From assembly GCA_036563485.1 (NCBI GenBank), contig DATCMI010000001.1, positions 2,109,501 through 2,173,500 on the forward strand: a stretch of 64,000 bases of DNA, in the 5' to 3' direction. Source of the DNA: Sphingomicrobium sp. Its GTDB lineage: Bacteria > Pseudomonadota > Alphaproteobacteria > Sphingomonadales > Sphingomonadaceae. The notes beneath the pieces are model-generated. The model ran no database searches and was not told where the DNA came from. It saw nothing but the letters and a program-made list of their open reading frames with translations. The position numbers were made by a program, and so were the translations under genes. Shown one piece after another: positions 58,334 to 64,000 of the stretch. Each line of letters begins with the position of its first letter. Within the stretch, counting starts at the first letter, position 1.

Positions 58334-59981
58334 GTTCCTTGGCGCTGTAGCGGTCGCCGCTTTGCTCGTTCCTGCGGCGCCTGCGGCGGCCGCGCTGTCG
58401 ACCCGCAATCCGGCGCTGACCTATGTCGAAGCGCGTGCGGCGGCGATGAACGGCGAACATGCGCGAGCCGCCGAACTGCTGGCGGCGCTCGCCGGTTCAC
58501 GGCCCGACCAGGCGCAGTTCGCACAGCAGGCGCTGAGCGAAGCGATCGGCGCTGGGCGCATGGACCTGGCGCTGCGCCTGATCCCCAATGTTCCGGCGGG
58601 GAAGCTGAGCACCGACGCCCGGCTGCTGATGGTCACCGAAGCGGTGAAGCAGCGGCGGGTCGACCGTGCGGTCCAGTGGCTCGGCGGGGGCGGGCCGGGC
58701 GGCCTCGGTTTCCTCGCCCCGCTGCTGACGGGCTGGGACGCAGCCGAGCGGGGCGACGCGGCGAAGGCGCTGTCGGCGATCGGCGAAATCCCGGAGAAGG
58801 GGCTGCTGTCGCCGCTCAAAGACGAAGAGACGGCGCTGATCCTGCTGAAGCTGCGCCGCCCTGCCGAGGCGGAGCCATACGCGCGACGGGCGATCGGCAA
58901 TGCCGGCAGCCGAGAGGGACGAGTTCGCCTTGCGCTCGCCGACGGCTTCCTTGCTGCCGGCGACCGCACGCGCGCGGCGGCAATGATCGAAGGCATGGAC
59001 AGTGACGGCATTGCCGCGCGGCAGCGCATCCTTGCCGGCCGGATGAGCGGGGAAGGGATCGATACGGGCGCGAAGGCGCTCAGCGTTGTGCTGACGGCGC
59101 TAGCCGGGGACGTGATGCGCGCGCAGCAGGGGGCCGCTCCTGTGGGCCTGGTGCAAGTTGCCCGTTACGCCGACCCGAAGAACAGCAGCGCGACGGGGCT
59201 GCTCGCAATGCTCCTCGACAATCGCGACCGGACCGCGGAGGCGCTTGCGCTCCTCGCTTCGGTTCCGCGCGAGGACGCGCTGATCTCCGCGATCCGCGAC
59301 GCACAGGTGCGCATCCTCGCCGGGAGGAAGCGCTACGACGAAGCGCTCGCGATCGCCTCCGCTGCGGTGCGCGGCGCCGATGCCGGGATGACCGATTTTG
59401 CGCGCTATGGCGACGTGCTCGAGGCGATGGGCCGCCACCTCCCTGCGGCGGAGGCCTATCAGCGGGCGATTGCGATTGGCACGGCGCAGGGCCTCAAGGG
59501 CGAGCTTTGGACCTTGCGCTTGCTTCACGCCGGCGCGCTGGAAGAGGCGAACCGCTGGCCCGAAGCCAAGGTCGTGCTCGAACAGGCGCTGCTGACCAAC
59601 CCGGACCAGCCGCTGCTGCTCAACTTCTTGGGTTATGCGAAGCTCGAGCGCGGCGAGGATGTCGCTGCCGCCGAAGCGATGATCCGCAAGGCCATCGAAA
59701 TGGCGCCGGACAATGCTTCGATCATCGACTCGCTGGGGTGGGCTCAGTTCAAGCTCGGCCGGACCGATGAAGCGATTGCGACGCTCCAGTCGGCGGCGGA
59801 GAAGGACCCCGGGCAGGCCGAAATCCACGAGCATTTGGGCGACGCCTTGTTCAAGGCGGGGCAGCGGATCCAGGCGCGGTTCGCGTGGAGCGCTGCGCTG
59901 GTGACGGCCGAGGACGAGATCGCGACGCGGGTGAAGGCAAAGCTGCAGTCCGGCCTGACCAGCGCCAACGCCGCACCTTGA
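58317..59981 (+). CDS. Exported tetratricopeptide-repeat protein, start uncertain
   Basis: The coding region starts with a clear signal peptide (RFLGAVAVAALLVPAAPAAAA) and continues with many TPR-like helical pairs, strongest at the C-terminus (NFLGYAKLERGEDVAAAEAM, IIDSLGWAQFKLGRTDEAIA and IHEHLGDALFKAGQ). The frame shows no ATG, GTG or TTG at the natural beginning: an ATT at 58317 would give the signal peptide, TTG at 58362 would cut it short, and an ATG at 58143 lies deep in ETF-QO. The start is therefore approximate, and overlaps the ETF-QO end. The stop overlaps ispE (TTGA). Such proteins organise envelope complexes; no specific role is known. Confidence 0.8.
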   Translation: MTRTCRFLGAVAVAALLVPAAPAAAALSTRNPALTYVEARAAAMNGEHARAAELLAALAGSRPDQAQFAQQALSEAIGAGRMDLALRLIPNVPAGKLSTDARLLMVTEAVKQRRVDRAVQWLGGGGPGGLGFLAPLLTGWDAAERGDAAKALSAIGEIPEKGLLSPLKDEETALILLKLRRPAEAEPYARRAIGNAGSREGRVRLALADGFLAAGDRTRAAAMIEGMDSDGIAARQRILAGRMSGEGIDTGAKALSVVLTALAGDVMRAQQGAAPVGLVQVARYADPKNSSATGLLAMLLDNRDRTAEALALLASVPREDALISAIRDAQVRILAGRKRYDEALAIASAAVRGADAGMTDFARYGDVLEAMGRHLPAAEAYQRAIAIGTAQGLKGELWTLRLLHAGALEEANRWPEAKVVLEQALLTNPDQPLLLNFLGYAKLERGEDVAAAEAMIRKAIEMAPDNASIIDSLGWAQFKLGRTDEAIATLQSAAEKDPGQAEIHEHLGDALFKAGQRIQARFAWSAALVTAEDEIATRVKAKLQSGLTSANAAP

Positions 59982-60799
59982 CCGCAGCGAAAGAGATCGC
60001 GCCGGCCAAGATCAACCTGGCGCTCCATGTCCGGGGCAAGCTGCCCGACGGCCGCCACGCGATCGAGACTCTGTTCGCATTCTGCACCGACGGCGACCGG
60101 CTCGAAGGCGAGAGCTTCGAGGCGGAGCGGACTGGCTTTTCGCTGGCGGTCGGGGGTGAGTTTGGCGGCGACCTCTCCGGCGACGAGCAGAACCTGGTCG
60201 AAAAAGCATGGGCTGCGCTGACCGCGGCCGCGGGCTTGCCCCGGCAGACCTTCCTGAAGCTCGATAAACGGCTTCCGATTGCCTCCGGGATCGGCGGCGG
60301 TTCGGCCGATGCCGCGGCGGCACTGCGCCTTCTTACCAGCTTGTGGGGCACCGACCCGGCGCTCGCGAGCGCGGTTGCGCCGAAGCTCGGCAGCGACGTC
60401 CCGGCCTGCCTGCTGAGCCTGCCGTGCCGAGGCGAGGCCGCGGGGGACTTATTGTCGCCGGTTGACCTGTCGGGACTTTCGGGAAAGCCGGTTCTGCTCG
60501 TCAATCCCCGGGTGCCGCTGTCGACCGCTTCCGTGTTCGCGGCGTGGGACGGCGTGGACCGGGGGCCGCTCAGCGACTGGCGCGAGGGACGCAACGACCT
60601 GGAGGAGCCGGCCATCGCACTGGTTCCGGAGATTGCCGAGGTGCTCGACTGGCTTCGCCAGCGCGAAGGCGTGTCCTTCGCGCGGATGTCCGGGTCCGGC
60701 GCGACCTGCTTTGGCTTGTTCGACAGCGATGAGGCCCGGGATGCTGCCGCCGAAGCCGTGCCCGACGGCTGGTGGCGCCTGGCGACCTACCTGCGCTAG
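59978..60799 (+). CDS. ispE: 4-diphosphocytidyl-2-C-methyl-D-erythritol kinase
   Basis: IspE is the fourth enzyme of the non-mevalonate isoprenoid pathway. The 273-residue GHMP kinase shows APAKINLALHV, the ATP loop PIASGIGGGSADAAAALRLL and the end motif ARMSGSGATCFGLF. The start is a TTG overlapping the TPR stop. The next gene follows after nine bases, forming a four-gene run with nnr and the RNA methyltransferase. Confidence 0.95.
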   Translation: MTAAKEIAPAKINLALHVRGKLPDGRHAIETLFAFCTDGDRLEGESFEAERTGFSLAVGGEFGGDLSGDEQNLVEKAWAALTAAAGLPRQTFLKLDKRLPIASGIGGGSADAAAALRLLTSLWGTDPALASAVAPKLGSDVPACLLSLPCRGEAAGDLLSPVDLSGLSGKPVLLVNPRVPLSTASVFAAWDGVDRGPLSDWREGRNDLEEPAIALVPEIAEVLDWLRQREGVSFARMSGSGATCFGLFDSDEARDAAAEAVPDGWWRLATYLR

Positions 60800-60808
60800 G
60801 GAGCCGCG

Positions 60809-62167
60809 ATGAGCGGACGCCCGATCCTGACTGCCGACGCGATGCGTGCCGCCGAACAGGCGGCGATCGATTGTGGGGTGAGCGTCGACGCGCTGATGGA
60901 CCGGGCTGGGGCGGGGCTTGCCGAAGCGGTCTACCGCTTTGCGGGGCCGATGCCGGTGTTGGTGCTCTGCGGGCCGGGCAACAATGGGGGCGATGGCTTT
61001 GTCGCAGCGCGCGTCCTCGCCGAACGCGGTGTGTCCGTTCGTGTCGCGGCACTGGCCGAGCCGGCAAGCGAGGCGGCAAAGGCCGCGCGATCGCGCTGGC
61101 GCGGCGAAGTAGAGACGCTGGATAGCGACACGACCCCGGCACCGATCGTCATCGACGCTTTGTTCGGGACCGGTCTCAAGCGCGGGCTTGAAGCGGCTGT
61201 TCAGGAACAGCTTTTTCGCCTCTGCAATGCCGCGGTGGTGCGCGTGGCGTGCGACCTGCCGAGTGGCGTCGACAGCGACAGCGGGGCGGAGCTCAGCGAG
61301 GTCGCCGCGTTCGACCTGACGGTCGCGTTCGGCGCGCTGAAGCCGGCGCACCGCCTCATGCCCGCGATGCGCAAGTGCGGCCGCGTCGTGCTTGCGGAGA
61401 TCGGCATCGAGGCTTCAGCGCCCTGGCATGAGATTGCGGCGCCGCGGCTGCCGGTCCTCGCGCCCGATGCGCACAAATACACACGCGGGCTCGTTCATGC
61501 GCTCGCGGGAAAGATGCCGGGGGCGATCGCACTAGCGGCCACTGCCGCGGCCACCGCCGGCGCCGGCTATGTCCGAGTCAGCACGTCCCGCAGCATCGAC
61601 GGTTTGCCGGCGTCCATCGTGCAGACGGACACGGCGGTGCTCGCCGATGAGCGGATCGGCTGCATCCTCGTCGGGCCGGGCATGGGCGATATCCCCCAGG
61701 TGCTGACGCTGGCACTGACGTCGCGCGCGCCCAAGGTGATCGATGCCGATGCGATCGGCCATCTCGGCGAGCCGGAGCGGCTGAAGGGGCAGGACGCAAT
61801 CCTGACGCCGCACGAAGGCGAGTTCGTCCGTCTGTTTGGCGATCTGCCTAGAAGCAAGGCGGATCGTGCGCTGGAGGCGGCGCGGCGCTCAGGTGCGGTC
61901 GTCGTGTACAAGGGAGCGGACACCTTGGTGGCTGCCCCTGACGGACGGCTCGGGTTCAGGGCGCCGGCCCCGGCATGGCTGGCGACCGCCGGAACCGGCG
62001 ACGTGCTCGCCGGCGCGATTGCGGCCCTGCGCGCGCAGGGCATGCCGGCGTTCGAGGCGGCCTGTGCGGGCGTATGGCTGCAGGCGAAAGCCGCTGAGCT
62101 GGCGGGTGCTCAGATGATTGCCGACGACCTCGCCCGAGCGATCCCTAAAGCCATCGCGTCCCTATGA
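60809..62167 (+). CDS. nnr: Bifunctional NAD(P)HX epimerase / ADP-dependent dehydratase
   Basis: Nnr repairs hydrated NADH and NADPH. The 452-residue protein joins a YjeF N-terminal epimerase domain (residues 1-200, with VLCGPGNNGGDGFVAARVL and ACDLPSGVDSDSG) and the C-terminal dehydratase domain (AHKYTRGLVHALAGKMPGAI, LVGPGMG, ILTPHEGEFVRLFGD and ATAGTGDVLAGAIAAL). Length is normal for the fused form. The stop overlaps the start of the next gene (ATGA). Confidence 0.96.
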   Translation: MSGRPILTADAMRAAEQAAIDCGVSVDALMDRAGAGLAEAVYRFAGPMPVLVLCGPGNNGGDGFVAARVLAERGVSVRVAALAEPASEAAKAARSRWRGEVETLDSDTTPAPIVIDALFGTGLKRGLEAAVQEQLFRLCNAAVVRVACDLPSGVDSDSGAELSEVAAFDLTVAFGALKPAHRLMPAMRKCGRVVLAEIGIEASAPWHEIAAPRLPVLAPDAHKYTRGLVHALAGKMPGAIALAATAAATAGAGYVRVSTSRSIDGLPASIVQTDTAVLADERIGCILVGPGMGDIPQVLTLALTSRAPKVIDADAIGHLGEPERLKGQDAILTPHEGEFVRLFGDLPRSKADRALEAARRSGAVVVYKGADTLVAAPDGRLGFRAPAPAWLATAGTGDVLAGAIAALRAQGMPAFEAACAGVWLQAKAAELAGAQMIADDLARAIPKAIASL

Positions 62168-63333
62168 ACGAGCTGGTCGTGCGCATCGCAGCGCGCGGCG
62201 ACGGCGTGACGTCATCCGGACGCCACGTCGCGTTCGGCGTGCCGGGCGACGCCTTGCTCGAAGACGGCGCGCTCGCGCCCGGACCGCACCATCAGCAGCC
62301 GCCTTGCCGCCATTTCCCGGAATGCGGCGGGTGCCAGCTGCAGCATGCGGACGACGAGGCCTATCGCGCATATCTGACGTCGCGCATCGAGACGGCGCTC
62401 GCGCAGCACGAGCTTGCAGCCGACATTCGTCAACCGCATCTGTCGCCGCCATGCTCGCGCCGCCGCGCGACCCTGCGCGCGCTGAAGGCGGGCAAGGGAG
62501 CCGTAATCGGTTTCAACGCCGAGAAGTCGCACAGCATCATCGACATGCGCGAGTGCCATATCCTTCGGCCCGAGCTGTTCGCGCTGGTCGCGCCGCTGCG
62601 CGCGCTGTTGTCAGGGCTGCTGACGCCAAAAAGGACGGCAGAGGTGCAGCTGACGCTCGTCGACCAAGGCGTCGACGTGCTGCTCAAGGGCGTCTCGGCC
62701 GACGGGCTCGAAGCGCATGAGCTGTTGACGTCATTTGCGATCGAGCATCGCCTCGCGCGGCTCAGCCTTGACCAGGGGCTCGGTCCCGAAGCCTGGTTTG
62801 AGCCGCAGCCGGCGACAATCACTTTGTCGGGACGTGCCGTCGGCTTCGCGCCCGCCAGCTTCCTTCAGGCGACGGAAGACGGCGAAGCGGCCCTGGTAGC
62901 ATGTGTTCGCGAGGCGCTCGGCGAAGGACAGCCGATCGCTGACCTGTTTGCCGGCCTTGGCACCTTCGCGCTCGCTACCGGCGCCGCTTACGCCGCCGAG
63001 GCGTCACGCGACGCGGCGGCAGCCCTCAAGCGGGCCGCGCCCAACATGGCAGTCGATCATCGTGACCTGTACCGGCGGCCGCTCGATTCCGCCGAGCTGT
63101 CCAGGTTCGCCGGCGTGGTCCTCGATCCGCCGCGCGCCGGCGCGGCCGAGCAGGTCGCGGCGCTCGCCGGCTCGTCAGTAGCGCGGATCGCTTATGTCAG
63201 CTGCAATCCGGCAACCTTCGCGCGGGATGCCAAGACGCTGACGCAAAGCGGCTACACGCTCTCGTGGGTGCGGCCTGTCGGACAGTTCCGCTGGTCCACC
63301 CACGTCGAACTGGCGGCCTGCTTCAGTCGATGA
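62164..63333 (+). CDS. Class I SAM-dependent RNA m5U methyltransferase (RlmC/RlmD/TrmA family)
   Basis: The 389-residue protein methylates uracil C5 in rRNA or tRNA. Four Fe-S cysteines are visible (Cys48, Cys54, Cys57 in CRHFPECGGCQLQ and Cys131 in MRECHIL), the SAM site is IADLFAGLGTFALATG, VVLDPPRAG follows, and the nucleophile is the Cys in YVSCNPATFARD. The N-terminal TRAM domain of RlmD is missing or reduced, so the exact target is not fixed. The end overlaps the MAPEG gene by 11 bases. Confidence 0.93.
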   Translation: MNELVVRIAARGDGVTSSGRHVAFGVPGDALLEDGALAPGPHHQQPPCRHFPECGGCQLQHADDEAYRAYLTSRIETALAQHELAADIRQPHLSPPCSRRRATLRALKAGKGAVIGFNAEKSHSIIDMRECHILRPELFALVAPLRALLSGLLTPKRTAEVQLTLVDQGVDVLLKGVSADGLEAHELLTSFAIEHRLARLSLDQGLGPEAWFEPQPATITLSGRAVGFAPASFLQATEDGEAALVACVREALGEGQPIADLFAGLGTFALATGAAYAAEASRDAAAALKRAAPNMAVDHRDLYRRPLDSAELSRFAGVVLDPPRAGAAEQVAALAGSSVARIAYVSCNPATFARDAKTLTQSGYTLSWVRPVGQFRWSTHVELAACFSR

Positions 63334-63757
63334 GGCGCAGCGCGGCGTGCACCGTAAGGCCGAGCAGGCACAGGCTCGCCAGCAGGAACAGCAGGAAGCG
63401 GTAGCGGACGACGTTGACCGTCGCCTGGACAAGGCTGTGGAGGATGCGGAAGCCCACATAGGCCCAGGCGAGATAGACGTTGATCGGCGCATCGAAGCGC
63501 ATGAGGATCAGCGCGAAGACGATCGCGTAGAAGACCGTCGGCTGCTCCATCAGGTGCATGTAATTGTGGGCGGGCCACTGCCCTTGCGGCGTGGCTTTGC
63601 CTTCGAGGTCGGCCCCGCGCGAGCCGTTCGGGATATTCGAGCGAGTGACGCCCAGGCGCTTGAACTCGCGACCCCGCGCGAGCGCCATCCACACCATCAT
63701 GACAAGCGACCATGCGACCAGCGCGACGACTGGCCCGAGCAGCGGACTATGTTCCAT
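63323..63757 (-). CDS. MAPEG-family membrane protein
   Basis: The 144-residue protein has four membrane helices (including LVAWSLVMMVWMALA, TVFYAIVFALILM, YLAWAYVGFRILHSLVQA and FLLFLLASLCLLGLTV) and the MAPEG-type motif NYMHLMEQPTVFYA. MAPEG enzymes act on eicosanoids or glutathione conjugates; in bacteria the substrate is usually unknown. GGGGGA precedes the ATG. Confidence 0.85.
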   Translation of the reverse strand: MEHSPLLGPVVALVAWSLVMMVWMALARGREFKRLGVTRSNIPNGSRGADLEGKATPQGQWPAHNYMHLMEQPTVFYAIVFALILMRFDAPINVYLAWAYVGFRILHSLVQATVNVVRYRFLLFLLASLCLLGLTVHAALRLID

Positions 63758-63815
63758 CGATCCCCCCTTTAAGAACGCTCCAGCCTAGCAGCAGCAATGG
63801 CCTACGTCAGGGCCC

Positions 63816-64000
63816 CTAACGTGCGAGGGTGAAGCGGATTGCGGCGCCGGCATCGGGACGGCTGTCGCGGATATTGCCCGGCTGCAGCCGCGCGAAGCTA
63901 TGCAGGCCGAGGAAGCCGCCGAATGCAGGCCTTGTGTAGGCGACCTCCACGTCGCGCTCACGTCCCTTTGGAGCAAGCCCCAGGAAGAGGTTGCCGTAGC
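63816..64000 (-). CDS. C-terminal end of a probable outer-membrane protein (5' part outside window)
   Basis: About 61 in-frame codons reach the window edge and end with a TAG at 63818-63816. The translation, with GNLFLGLAPKGRERDVEVAY and final AAIRFTLAR, looks like the closing strands of a beta-barrel, as at the end of autotransporter-like or other outer-membrane proteins. The identity cannot be fixed from the fragment. Confidence 0.6.
   Translation of the reverse strand, partial: YGNLFLGLAPKGRERDVEVAYTRPAFGGFLGLHSFARLQPGNIRDSRPDAGAAIRFTLAR

Overview
The window looks like chromosomal DNA from a GC-rich alphaproteobacterium of the order Sphingomonadales (Sphingomonas-like). Supporting signs are the gene order dnaG-rpoD, carA-carB-greA and a pdhA/pdhB pair whose E1 beta subunit carries a lipoyl domain, together with a TonB receptor/LacI/glucokinase/GH3 sugar locus, the sphingomonad-style intergenic palindromic repeats, and candidate EcfG-type (GGAAC-N17-GTT) promoters. 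Species cannot be named from the sequence alone. Most of the window is ordinary housekeeping DNA.

Layout. 1-6.2 kb: end of a chemotaxis receptor, a PspC-domain protein, panD, two trypsin-fold proteases, msrB, a cold-shock protein. 6.2-8.6 kb: accessory stretch with a heptad-repeat exported protein behind two BlaI/MecI-like operators, several tiny proteins, and an SRAP (YedK-type) gene sitting between inverted copies of an intergenic repeat and behind a 37-bp dyad. 8.6-12.2 kb: a lower-GC single-gene insert coding for a 1093-residue SF2 helicase with a possible C-terminal PD-(D/E)XK-like nuclease, ending directly against a decayed fragment of a divergent rpoD 3' end. 12.3-13.4 kb: stress protein and a WGxxGxxG-tail protein. 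13.6-24.6 kb: rpoD, dnaG, a GIY-YIG protein whose C-terminus is built from repeats, yqeY, carA, a lipoprotein, carB, greA, rhomboid. 24.7-26.7 kb: DUF4170 and a tightly overlapping four-gene envelope/stress operon. 26.8-31.7 kb: eno, ftsB, pdhA, pdhB and a squalene/phytoene-synthase-like gene. 31.8-37.3 kb: EF-hand protein, BLUF photosensor, Asp/Asn hydroxylase, sulfotransferase-like protein, trmFO, DUF488, DUF4142, host-attachment protein. 37.4-42.2 kb: gyrA, an atypical histidine kinase, two tRNAs. 42.3-49.9 kb: sugar-uptake locus. 50-64 kb: globin, response regulator, M28 peptidase, radical SAM protein, lytic transglycosylase, uracil-DNA glycosylase, ETF-QO, TPR protein, ispE, NAD(P)HX repair enzyme, RNA m5U methyltransferase, MAPEG protein and the end of a probable outer-membrane protein.

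How the genes work together. The sugar locus is a plausible regulon: a LacI regulator, an outer-membrane TonB receptor, glucokinase and an exported GH3 beta-glucosidase, with three GACANCGNTGTC dyads in front of the regulator and the receptor. Three loci (general stress protein, four-gene envelope operon, DUF4142 lipoprotein) share GGAAC-N17-GTT promoter-like boxes and may form part of the general stress regulon. The most unusual region is 6.2-12.3 kb. The lone helicase (nuclease) gene is the best candidate for a little-described, possibly anti-phage, system; the abutting rpoD remnant differs from the resident rpoD almost only at synonymous positions, which points to import from another lineage rather than a recent local duplication. 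No computation was run; family names come from motif recognition.
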